Positions 17,066-24,889 of a stretch of 40,464 nt of DNA are shown piece after piece (positions within the stretch are counted from its first letter, which is position 1; each line of letters opens with the position of its first letter). The stretch comes from a candidate division SR1 bacterium (GTDB lineage Bacteria; Patescibacteriota; JACMRA01). The stretch lies in NCBI GenBank assembly GCA_014377045.1, contig JACMQI010000023.1, positions 1 through 40,464 on the forward strand. Direction: 5' to 3'. The position numbers and the translations under genes were made by a program. The notes beneath the pieces were generated by a model, which made no database searches, was not told the DNA's origin, and was given only the letters and a program-made list of their open reading frames with translations.

Positions 17066-17515
17066 TTATAATCCAGTATTAATATTAGGTGTGATTTTTT
17101 TATCTTCTGGTTTCCAAGCAAAATAATTTAGAACTATAGCTCCTAACCAAATCTGTAAATCTGCAAAATTTGCGTATCCAAAGCCTAGGTTAATATAGTC
17201 GGTTACATAACCGTTTATTATTCTTTCTATAATATTGCTCCATACTCCTGATAAAATTAGTATACTAAAAATAGGATATTTTTGAACTAGACTAAATCTA
17301 AATATCCCCCAAGTGACAAATCCTACAATAATAGATAAGCTAATACTATTCATAGCTAATCCAAATGGAAAAATGTTACTAACAAAATAAATATTAGAAC
17401 TTCTTATAACAGACACCAAAAAAAGATTAATAACAAGTAATAGTACAAAAAAACCGAACTGAGCTAGATTGTATCTACACTGGATGCGGTGAATAGTTTG
17501 AAGGGGGGAGTTCAT
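17066..17515 (-). CDS. lspA: Lipoprotein signal peptidase II
   Basis: An aspartyl protease in the membrane that removes signal peptides from diacylglyceryl-modified prolipoproteins. The 149 residues give four membrane segments. The catalytic pair is kept: Asp in NGYVTDYI and Asp in ANFADLQIW (family VVDF and FNxADxxI). The usual GNxxDR signature is SNIIER, a conservative Asp to Glu change. It is divergent from lgt, the enzyme acting one step earlier. The ATG at 17515 lies 6 bases after a TATAAT box, so the message should be leaderless. Confidence 0.87.
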   Translation of the reverse strand: MNSPLQTIHRIQCRYNLAQFGFFVLLLVINLFLVSVIRSSNIYFVSNIFPFGLAMNSISLSIIVGFVTWGIFRFSLVQKYPIFSILILSGVWSNIIERIINGYVTDYINLGFGYANFADLQIWLGAIVLNYFAWKPEDKKITPNINTGL

Positions 17516-17521
17516 AGAGGT

Positions 17522-17550
17522 ATTATACTCATTATTTTAAGTAATGACAA
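17522..17550 (-). promoter_or_regulatory. Promoter of lspA (leaderless)
   Basis: Minus strand TTGTCA (17545-17550), 17-base spacer, TATAAT (17522-17527). The predicted transcription start coincides with the A of the ATG at 17515. Confidence 0.75.
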
Positions 17551-17569
17551 GCTTTGGGTCACATAATTT

Positions 17570-17598
17570 TTGTCATAAATGAAAAGTTTGAATATACT
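17570..17598 (+). promoter_or_regulatory. Promoter of lgt, back-to-back with that of lspA
   Basis: TTGTCA (17570-17575), 17-base spacer, TATACT (17593-17598). Its -35 box lies 19 bases from that of lspA, so the two lipoprotein genes have closely spaced divergent promoters. Confidence 0.7.
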
Positions 17599-17625
17599 AA
17601 GTAGATAACCATTTTTAATTTTAAT

Positions 17626-18627
17626 ATGCCCGTTAACTTTTTTAAAAATTTTAATTTTAAAATCCGTATAAGTAAAATACGATTAATGAGTATATATTTT
17701 TTTATATTTTTTTTGATATCGTCTCTCCTACTATTTTTTCCTATAAAAGAAGTATTTGAGGGTAAATCTAAATTGGAGCAGCAATTCGGTATATCTATTC
17801 CTGAAAATATTCCTTTTTTAAGCAACATTTTAGGTAATACAATAAATATCAGATATTATGCTGTTTGTATTCTTATAGGGGTACTTTCTGGTTATATACT
17901 CACATTAAAGTTGTCAAAAGTATATAAAATTGCAGGTACAGTCATTGATAGACTTTTGCTTGGAATTACAGTTTTTGGCTTAATAGGAGCTCGTTTATTC
18001 TATGTAATATTCAATTTAAAAATCTTTATTTTAGAGCCTATTAGTATACTTTTTGTATGGTTAGGCGGATTAGCTATATTTGGTGCAATATTAGGGTCTG
18101 CACTTTATCTATATTTATATTGTAATCGTTTCAAATTTAATTTTTATGAGTTTTTAGATTTTTTAACTCCAGGATTACTACTTGGTCAGATTTTTGGGAG
18201 GTTTGGAAATTTTTTCAATTATGAAAGTTATGGCGGGCCAACAAGTGCATATTGGAAAATGTATGTACCGCAGACTGCAAAAATATCAGAAAATGTAAAT
18301 CAAGAATATTTTCATCCAACTTTCTTATACGAAGTAATACCAAATATATTTGTATTTCTTTTCATTTTATGGTTTTATGAAAAATTGACATTAAGAAGGT
18401 CTGGTTTGGTATTTGGACTATACTGTATTTGTTATGGTTCAATACGTTTCTGTACAGAATTTTTTAGAATTGATGCTTTAAGATTTGATTTACCAACTCG
18501 TATTACTTTTTCGGTTTTAGATTTTCAAACAGTTTATGTAAGTCAGCTTTGTGCTTCTATAATGTGTATCGTAGGTATCATACTCGTTCAAAAACGAAAA
18601 AATTGGAATACAAGTGTAACACTATAA
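17626..18627 (+). CDS. lgt: Prolipoprotein diacylglyceryl transferase
   Basis: An integral membrane enzyme that transfers diacylglycerol from phosphatidylglycerol to the lipobox Cys. The 333-residue protein has about seven hydrophobic segments and the family motifs NIRYYAVCILIG, GARLFYVIFN, LGQIFGRFGNFFNYESYG (the signature with the essential Arg), HPTFLYE and YGSIRFCTEFFR. The block that normally reads GGxxxHG is GGLAIFG, so the His often considered catalytic is Phe. The N-terminus is about 50 residues longer than usual, with an extra hydrophobic segment near 20-40. Paired divergently with lspA. Confidence 0.92.
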   Translation: MPVNFFKNFNFKIRISKIRLMSIYFFIFFLISSLLLFFPIKEVFEGKSKLEQQFGISIPENIPFLSNILGNTINIRYYAVCILIGVLSGYILTLKLSKVYKIAGTVIDRLLLGITVFGLIGARLFYVIFNLKIFILEPISILFVWLGGLAIFGAILGSALYLYLYCNRFKFNFYEFLDFLTPGLLLGQIFGRFGNFFNYESYGGPTSAYWKMYVPQTAKISENVNQEYFHPTFLYEVIPNIFVFLFILWFYEKLTLRRSGLVFGLYCICYGSIRFCTEFFRIDALRFDLPTRITFSVLDFQTVYVSQLCASIMCIVGIILVQKRKNWNTSVTL

Positions 18628-18764
18628 TCGTGGTTTAGTATTAATCGGAGAGTTAAAACTTTTGATTTAATGTAGATTAAAAAAGTAATTACAGCTTTTT
18701 ACCTTGCCAAAAATAATAATTTTATCTACAACTAGAAGTAATCCTATTAAGTTCATTTTCATGT

Positions 18765-19400
18765 ATGTCTAACAAAAGTTCAAACAGAATTAGTTTATTT
18801 ATCGCCGTAATAGCTATTGCATTAATTTTAGGAGGTGTTTATTTGCTAAATAAAAGCTTTTCAAGCTCAACTAAAGTTGCAGTTGCTAGTAATACTAAGG
18901 TGCAGTCCAAATCTTCTAATACAAATGCATCGTCAAAGATAACTGCTGTAAAAGCTGATTCTGCAGATACTTCAGTTACTGCAAAACCGGTTACATCGAC
19001 AGATGCCGGGAAAGAAGCAAGAAATACTTCTGTCAGTTCATCATCTCCAACAACTACAACTACCACCACCACTGGCAGTACTCCAGCAAATATTACTACA
19101 ACTCAACCAAACTCATCTTTATCTATTAAAAGCGAAGTGTCAAAACCGCTTGAAACAAATGAAATCGTAGCGAAGTTTGTAGGAGAGGGCACAGGAGGTT
19201 TACCAAAATTTGAAATTCAAGAGTGTGGTAATAAAGAGAGTAGGCTTTGCGTCAATCCAAATAAGTTTATTATAAATAATGCAAATAAATTTGATGTAAA
19301 GTTAATAGAAGGTAATAAATATAAGTTTGTTGCCAAGTATAACGAAGATCAAAACTTTATAATTTTTGAGGCGATTCTGTCAATTACAGAAGTTAAGTAA
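18765..19400 (+). CDS. Membrane-anchored protein with Ser/Thr-rich stalk
   Basis: A 211-residue exported protein that I do not recognise. An N-terminal anchor (about 10-28) is followed by a Ser/Thr/Ala-rich stalk of about 100 residues, including a run of eight Thr near residue 95. The compact C-terminal domain of about 75 residues contains two Cys (ECGNKESRLCVNP) that could pair. It follows lgt on the same strand by about 140 bases. A weak promoter, TTGCCA-17-TACAAC, can be placed near 18704. Function unknown; a small surface-exposed domain on a flexible stalk is all the sequence supports. Confidence 0.65.
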   Translation: MSNKSSNRISLFIAVIAIALILGGVYLLNKSFSSSTKVAVASNTKVQSKSSNTNASSKITAVKADSADTSVTAKPVTSTDAGKEARNTSVSSSSPTTTTTTTTGSTPANITTTQPNSSLSIKSEVSKPLETNEIVAKFVGEGTGGLPKFEIQECGNKESRLCVNPNKFIINNANKFDVKLIEGNKYKFVAKYNEDQNFIIFEAILSITEVK

Positions 19401-19412
19401 ATCTGTCTTTTT

Positions 19413-19966
19413 ATTAAAAGATAAACTCTATATAGTTATAAGGTTTTTCTATTGTCTTGCATAATCTTATAACTAATTTTAAAAGTTTCAAGATAGCTAT
19501 TTCTTCAGGTTAAACAGTATTTGAATTAATTAATATTTCACCTGGTTGAATCCAAGATAGTTTATATTTATTTAACTAAACTTTATTTATACCACTTGCT
19601 TTGTGTAAATTAAAGCTATAATAGAACTATTTTGTGGTCTAGTTAAATAAATTTTTAAAATACTATCGAGCAATAAAAAGCGAATCTTTTGATTTCCTTT
19701 TCAACCTAACAAATAAAGTTCAGATTTTCCTTTACTTTTCATGTTATCTTTTGCGCTAATCTAATCAGCTAATCTTGATGTTATTTCAGGACTATAAATA
19801 CAGTTCGCTGTATCAAAAGTATTTTCTTTAAAAATATATGTAAAGACAATAGTTTTTTTTGAATGTCATTCTTCATAAACGCATAAAATTCTTCTCCTTC
19901 TAACTCAAGCATAGTATTGTTGGTGCCAGATTTAAAATCTTGAAATACTAATTGTTTCTCGTTTAA
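19413..19966 (-). pseudogene. Decayed protein gene of unknown family
   Basis: Minus-strand translation gives protein-like text broken by stops and frameshifts. It opens with KQLVFQDFKSGTNN and LEGEEFYAFMKND, then shifts frame near an eight-base homopolymer (19853-19860) into FTYIFKENTFDTANCIYSP. It is interrupted by TAG (19761-19763), TGA (19701-19703) and TAA (19587-19589), and resumes in another frame as LSWIQPGEILINSN and PEEIAILKLLK. The last block is reminiscent of a winged-helix regulator, but that is a guess. It fills the 640-base gap between 19400 and grpE, which holds nothing else I can support. Confidence 0.45.
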
Positions 19967-20040
19967 AATTTGACCTCAATATAACGTACTATACAATAGT
20001 AAAATACTATATAAAAATGTTGTAGTTAGGCAAGATTATT

Positions 20041-20625
20041 TTACCCTACAATCACTGAAATTGGCTGGATCAATTGGTTATCTATTTTGAGACCAATACT
20101 GACAACTTGTTTTACTTTAGGCTCTTCTTGTGAAAAATCAGAGTTTAAGATTTCCATGAATGCTGGATTGAAAATATCTCCAGGATTAGCTGTGATGATT
20201 TCTATATTATTATTTTTAAGATCTAAAACTAATTTATTAAAACTACTTCTAAGTGTTTCTATAAATACATTTATTACTTGATCTTCAGTTTTTGGAGTAT
20301 AAGAAAACGATATATTTAGAGTGTTCAAAAAGGGTAAAATATTTTGAATGGTAGTTTTTTTTGTAATTTTTTTAGTTTGTAGCTGATCAATTTCAGTTTG
20401 TTTCTGAAAATTTTGTAAATCAGCGCTAATGCGAAGCGCTTTATTTTTCCAATCATCTATTTCTAATGATTGGCTATTTATTTGAGATTTTAGATGCGCA
20501 ATTTCTTGCTGTAGTTTTAGTTCAGATATTTTATCTGTTTCAACCGCAGAAGTAGTATTTTTAATTAATTTTTCTTCTATATCTTGATTTATGTTTTGTT
20601 TTTTAGCGTTTTTTTTATCAGCCAT
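20041..20625 (-). CDS. grpE: Nucleotide exchange factor GrpE
   Basis: GrpE releases ADP from DnaK. The 194-residue protein has a charged N-terminus, a long coiled-coil (about 35-90) and a C-terminal beta domain. Family landmarks are WKNKALRISADLQNFQKQTE, ILPFLNTLNISF and PGDIFNPAFMEIL, the last matching GxxFDPxxHEAV; the usual His is Met. dnaK and dnaJ are not adjacent. It starts only 28 bases after the 3' end of tRNA-Gly on the same strand and has no obvious promoter of its own, so it may be expressed from the tRNA transcript. Confidence 0.87.
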   Translation of the reverse strand: MADKKNAKKQNINQDIEEKLIKNTTSAVETDKISELKLQQEIAHLKSQINSQSLEIDDWKNKALRISADLQNFQKQTEIDQLQTKKITKKTTIQNILPFLNTLNISFSYTPKTEDQVINVFIETLRSSFNKLVLDLKNNNIEIITANPGDIFNPAFMEILNSDFSQEEPKVKQVVSIGLKIDNQLIQPISVIVG

Positions 20626-20653
20626 ATATTTTGATAGTTTTAAAAATATGATT

Positions 20654-20728
20654 TGGAGCGGGATAGGGGAATCGGACCCCTCTAGTCAGTTTGGAAAACT
20701 GAAGTAATAACCACTATACCAATCCCGC
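20654..20728 (-). tRNA. tRNA-Gly (anticodon TCC)
   Basis: Acceptor stem GCGGGAT/ATCCCGC, discriminator U, encoded CCA. The anticodon stem TCAGT/ACTGA holds loop TTTCCAA, giving UCC. The T-loop is TCCGATT, with C55 in place of U55, as in the tRNA-Trp of this window. A TATAAT box lies 3 bases before the mature 5' end, so little or no leader is expected. Confidence 0.95.
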
Positions 20729-20970
20729 ATATTATATAGGGTGTGTCATTACCGATTAAACAATACAACGAAGTTCTTAAAATATAGATAAAGAAACTCT
20801 GACTTGTTTGTTTTGAAAATTGGCCATTTAAGCTAGAAAATGAACTTCTCGTCTACCTATATGAAAAATATTTTAAAGGATTGACTTAAGCGCTAGACAC
20901 ACCACCAGTTTTTTATCTGGTCTCAACGCTGAGCTTTAGGCTTTTTGTTGAGATTAATTTTTTGTATTTT

Positions 20971-21048
20971 TGGTCCGGAGTCCTGGATTCGAACCAGGGA
21001 TTTGACAGATTTACAGTCTGTTGCCATTGTCCACTCGGCCAACTCCGG
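20971..21048 (-). tRNA. tRNA-Tyr (anticodon GTA), archaeal-type features
   Basis: Acceptor stem CCGGAGT/ACTCCGG, A73, encoded CCA. The anticodon stem ACAGA/TCTGT holds loop CTGTAAA (GUA). The T-arm CCTGG-TTCGAAT-CCAGG is normal. The variable region is only about 6 bases, not the long class II arm of most bacterial tRNA-Tyr, and the first pair is C1-G72 rather than G1-C72. Both are archaeal/eukaryotic tRNA-Tyr traits. Confidence 0.95.
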
Positions 21049-21077
21049 TTCATGCTTTTCGTTGTTAACGTAGTTAA

Positions 21078-21106
21078 TAAATAATCATTTTAAGAGATTT
21101 TGTCAA
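21078..21106 (-). promoter_or_regulatory. Promoter of tRNA-Tyr
   Basis: Minus strand TTGACA (21101-21106), 17-base spacer, TATTTA (21078-21083), leaving a 5' leader of roughly 23 bases before the tRNA. Confidence 0.6.
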
Positions 21107-21137
21107 GATTAATTTCTGTTTGAATAAAATATAACTA

Positions 21138-21166
21138 TTGACAAATAGTTGAAATGAAGGTATAAC
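21138..21166 (+). promoter_or_regulatory. Promoter of the PEGA-like gene
   Basis: TTGACA (21138-21143), 17-base spacer, TATAAC (21161-21166). The predicted start near 21173 leaves about 13 bases before the ATG at 21186. Confidence 0.7.
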
Positions 21167-21185
21167 AAAGCGATCTGATTTACAT

Positions 21186-22544
21186 ATGAATTCACTTTAT
21201 CGAGCACTATATTTTAGAACTTTTGTACTTTTTTTCCTTATTATACTACCTTTTTTGATATTATTTACGCTTGGATATGATATAAGTCTTAATAAATCTG
21301 GGCTTTCTCAAAGCTTGGTTATTTCAATAGAAACCCTTCCACGAGATTCAAAAGTAATAGAAAATAATAAAACAATCGGCAATACTCCTGCAGAGGTAAG
21401 AGGTGAAAATAACGTTCCTATTACTCTAAACGTAACTCAAAATAACTACTTTCCAGAAAAGTTTATTTTTTTTTCAGCATCTAATACAGTAGCCAATATT
21501 TCAAATTTAGCTTTATTACCTCAAACTCCTATAATATTATCTAAAAATCCTACAAGTCAAACATTAGTAACTATATTAAACGATAGTGTAGTTTTGGTTA
21601 AAGAAGATAACAAATTTTATATTAAAAATTATACATTTGGAGGAATTGAAAATAACCAAATCCCAATTAACAATTCTGAAAATGTGAATCTCTTAAATAA
21701 TTATTTTGTTGATCTTGGTGGTGCATACTATTTTTATGATTCCCAAGTTTTATTAATATCAAAAGATGAAAAATGGATTTTTAAGGATTTAAAAAAACTT
21801 CCTTTAAAAGTAGTTAAAATAGTTAAAAAAAATACCTCATTTTTAATTCAAACAGATAATAGTCAATTGTGGTCTTACGACTCTGAAACAAATTTACTAA
21901 AATTTATTGAGTCAGGTATTTTTGGAATTAGTAAGAATATAAATTCTGACTTTATTTGGATTTTAAAGGGTTCGGAGGTCTATAGAATAGATAGTTCAAA
22001 TGATTTAAATTTTCAGTTTACAGTAAATCGCCAGTATTATAATTTTGATATTATAAAAAAATTAGATAATTCTCTTCCTTCCTTTGACGTTAAAAGTGTT
22101 TTTCAAGGAATTGTTTTAAAGTATAATACTGATATTATCTATATACCCGATTTTGATACGAAACAATCAGTACTAATCACAAATAATGCAGAAAGTTTTG
22201 AAGCGTTTGGGTCATCAGTTTTCTGGTTAAGCGATAATGGTAGTCTTTTTTCTAACAATTTAGAACTAAAGAGTGAAGTTATAATTGACAAAATACCGCT
22301 TAAAAGTGAATCGATAGAAAAAGTTAAAATATCATATTATATTCCCTGGAAACGTTTATTTGTATACTCTGATGATAAAGTAAACACCGTTTGGTTTGAT
22401 AAAAGTGTATTAAACTCATCTATTTTAAAATACTTTTCATATTCTTTTTCTGGAGGTGATTGTTTAGTAGGTATTACTGAAAAAAATCAATTTTGTATCG
22501 AAGGAAATAAACTAGTTTCTTATCGTAATACTAAAATTTGGTAG
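21186..22544 (+). CDS. Membrane-anchored protein with PEGA-like domain
   Basis: A 452-residue exported protein. An N-terminal anchor (about 9-30) precedes a PEGA-like surface domain (about 40-110) with the typical layout of a short strand, then IGNTPAEV, then a second strand ending FPEKFIFF. The rest, about 340 residues, is beta-rich with repeated aromatic/Asp-containing strands (KNYTFGG, YDSETNLLKFI, WLSDNGSLFS) and could be a beta-propeller. Two Cys lie near the C-terminus. Function unknown. It is probably transcribed alone; the next gene has its own promoter. Confidence 0.7.
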   Translation: MNSLYRALYFRTFVLFFLIILPFLILFTLGYDISLNKSGLSQSLVISIETLPRDSKVIENNKTIGNTPAEVRGENNVPITLNVTQNNYFPEKFIFFSASNTVANISNLALLPQTPIILSKNPTSQTLVTILNDSVVLVKEDNKFYIKNYTFGGIENNQIPINNSENVNLLNNYFVDLGGAYYFYDSQVLLISKDEKWIFKDLKKLPLKVVKIVKKNTSFLIQTDNSQLWSYDSETNLLKFIESGIFGISKNINSDFIWILKGSEVYRIDSSNDLNFQFTVNRQYYNFDIIKKLDNSLPSFDVKSVFQGIVLKYNTDIIYIPDFDTKQSVLITNNAESFEAFGSSVFWLSDNGSLFSNNLELKSEVIIDKIPLKSESIEKVKISYYIPWKRLFVYSDDKVNTVWFDKSVLNSSILKYFSYSFSGGDCLVGITEKNQFCIEGNKLVSYRNTKIW

Positions 22545-22629
22545 TTACAAAAGTTATTTACATCATATATGCGGTCAAAATAACATAAGACAATACTATA
22601 TTTATAGGAAAAAATGTCTAAAGGGAGTC

Positions 22630-22658
22630 TTGCCAAAAAAAACTTTATTATTTATTAT
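22630..22658 (+). promoter_or_regulatory. Promoter of the 683-residue exported protein
   Basis: TTGCCA (22630-22635), 17-base spacer, TATTAT (22653-22658). The predicted start near 22665 gives a leader of about 26 bases. Confidence 0.5.
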
Positions 22659-22690
22659 TTATCAATAATTAATTTGTACTCTATAAGTAT

Positions 22691-24742
22691 ATGCCTAACG
22701 ATTTTGAACAAAATAATATTCCTACTCAGCCCAGCTCCCAGTACAACCCAAACAATATTTATTCAACTAACGCCAACTCACAATTTCAAAGTCAAAATGG
22801 GCAAGATAGTCAAAATAATCAGTCACAACAAGTAAATAGTAACTTTGATCCTCAACAAAATAATTACTATCAAAATATACAACAACAACTAGCTGAAAAT
22901 CCCTATTTTGAGGTACTTAAGCCTGTCGAAAATAATAAAAATTTGGATAATGACAAAAAATTAGGGAAAAAACCGTTTTTACCATTTGATATGCTTGGTG
23001 ATTTTTTAATCAAAAGATGGTGGCTGTTAATAGTTATTTCCGTTCTTATAACGCTTATAACAGTAGCTCTATATACATTTGTTTTAAGGCAGGACAAACC
23101 AGGATCAGATTATACCAATGTAGAAGCTCGTATTGAAGGTCCTAAAACACTACCTGCTGGTTCACCTGGTACATGGAAAATTATAATTCAAAATAGAGAA
23201 GCAGTTTCAATCAATCAAATAGAAATAAAACTAAAATTTGATAAATCTTTCAAGTATTTTAAAAAAATTAATCCAGATCCTATAGATATAGGTGGTTCAT
23301 CATACAAACTTGCTAAGCTAGAAGCTGTGGGTAAAGGAACCAGTGATGCTATTATTAGCTTTGAAGGCCTACTTGTTGGAAGTATTGATGAAGACGCTCT
23401 GATGTTAGGGGAAATAAGTTATGTGCCTACGCCGTTGTTAAATAAGCAAAATTCGCGTATAGTCGTACCAATTACGCCACAAAGAACATCAATAACAGCC
23501 TCGGAGATAAAAGCTGATTTATCCACATCACAATCAGTGATTCAAAGTGGGAATGAAATTGAGATTACTTTAAAATTTCAAAACTTTTCTGAAAAAGAAT
23601 TGTCTGATTTACGAATTAAGCTTTCTTATCCCGATAAATCCTTTGTATACTCTAGCTCCGAACTCACACTCACTTCGTCTACTTCACTAAAGCTTAAACC
23701 TGATGACGGAAATAATATTTGGTATATAACCTCTGTTCCTAGATTACAAACTCAAATTCTAAAAGTCAAGGGGGTTATTAATGGTGCAGAAGGTGTAAAG
23801 CAGACGTTTGTTTCTGAAATTGGAATAAAAAATGGTTCTGATTATAGTGTGCTTCAAACTACACCAGCAGGTATCACAATTACATCGCAACCTCTTTTGA
23901 TAACCACATCAGTGGATAATAAAGAAAGCTACCCTTATTTTAGTCCTGGTGAAACTTTAAATTTTAGTCTGGTCTACCAAAATAGATCAAACCAAACACT
24001 TAATAATATAGAAATTTCAGCTTCTATAGATGATCCTTCCGACTTGATTGATTATTCGACGCTAAAATACGGCGATGGTAATTTAAATAACAGAATCGTA
24101 CAATGGAGAGCTAGTGGAGTAAAACAATTAGAAAACTTACCTCCGCAAGCTAAGGGTACGCTAAAATTTACTGCTCAAGTGAAAAAAGAAGGTCAGTTTA
24201 TAAAATCAGGAATTAATCAGACAGCTTATGTATTAAAATTAGTTGTTGATGGAAAAGCTTTAAACCTACCATCTACTAGGTTTGAAAGTAGTGGGTACAA
24301 AGCAACAGCATACATTCACGAAGATCAAAAAATTAAAAGAATTATAGGTGTGTCACTTCCTCCAACACAGAGACTTTACGAAGTAACTTGGACTCTTGAA
24401 ACTGCACAAAATAGAGTAAATGATGTAGTAATAAATACTTCTACTAATTTACCACCAAGTGCTTGGAATCAGAGTTCCGTCTTACCGGCATCTATGTCTA
24501 ATAAGCTAAGCTATAACCCACTTAATGGTAATATAAGCTGGAAGCCTGGAAGTATAGAGTCTTATACAGGAATATCAAATCCATTAGTTTCTGTATCTTT
24601 TAAATTACTTGTAGATATATCGAATGGAGGTAGTTTTAGTGGGCTTCAAATTATCAAACCAGTTTATGGTCAAGGATTGGATGATGTAACTGGAGAAAAA
24701 TACGAAATTAAATTCGATGAATATAAGATCTCCGATCAGTAA
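22691..24742 (+). CDS. Large exported repeat-domain protein with Asn/Gln-rich cytoplasmic tail
   Basis: A 683-residue protein. The first 90 residues are extremely Asn/Gln-rich and disordered. A membrane segment follows at about 110-132, preceded by IKRWW. The outer part holds at least three repeats of a DUF11/CARDB-like beta-sandwich, each with a signature such as WKIIIQNREAVSINQIEIKL, ITLKFQNFSEKELSDLRIKL or FSLVYQNRSNQTLNNIEISA. It contains no cysteines that I can see, unlike the surface proteins at the left end. A structural or scaffold-like envelope protein is the likeliest type. The ATG at 22691 gives MPNDFEQ; another reading frame that starts at 22614 is not this gene. Confidence 0.75.
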   Translation: MPNDFEQNNIPTQPSSQYNPNNIYSTNANSQFQSQNGQDSQNNQSQQVNSNFDPQQNNYYQNIQQQLAENPYFEVLKPVENNKNLDNDKKLGKKPFLPFDMLGDFLIKRWWLLIVISVLITLITVALYTFVLRQDKPGSDYTNVEARIEGPKTLPAGSPGTWKIIIQNREAVSINQIEIKLKFDKSFKYFKKINPDPIDIGGSSYKLAKLEAVGKGTSDAIISFEGLLVGSIDEDALMLGEISYVPTPLLNKQNSRIVVPITPQRTSITASEIKADLSTSQSVIQSGNEIEITLKFQNFSEKELSDLRIKLSYPDKSFVYSSSELTLTSSTSLKLKPDDGNNIWYITSVPRLQTQILKVKGVINGAEGVKQTFVSEIGIKNGSDYSVLQTTPAGITITSQPLLITTSVDNKESYPYFSPGETLNFSLVYQNRSNQTLNNIEISASIDDPSDLIDYSTLKYGDGNLNNRIVQWRASGVKQLENLPPQAKGTLKFTAQVKKEGQFIKSGINQTAYVLKLVVDGKALNLPSTRFESSGYKATAYIHEDQKIKRIIGVSLPPTQRLYEVTWTLETAQNRVNDVVINTSTNLPPSAWNQSSVLPASMSNKLSYNPLNGNISWKPGSIESYTGISNPLVSVSFKLLVDISNGGSFSGLQIIKPVYGQGLDDVTGEKYEIKFDEYKISDQ

Positions 24743-24852
24743 CATTAAATTCGTAAACGTGCTATCCATTTGTATTGAAATTCATGGATACACTATTATG
24801 CTTAATTTAGGTCAAATCGAGATCTTATCAAACTCATTTTTTATTTTAAATC

Positions 24853-24881
24853 TTGACAAAAGTATCAATTATATATAAATG
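24853..24881 (+). promoter_or_regulatory. Probable promoter of the S1 gene
   Basis: TTGACA at 24853-24858. The -10 region is TA-rich and ambiguous: TATAAA at 24874-24879 (15-base spacer) or TAAATG at 24876-24881 (17-base spacer). Confidence 0.45.
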
Positions 24882-24889
24882 TATCATTC

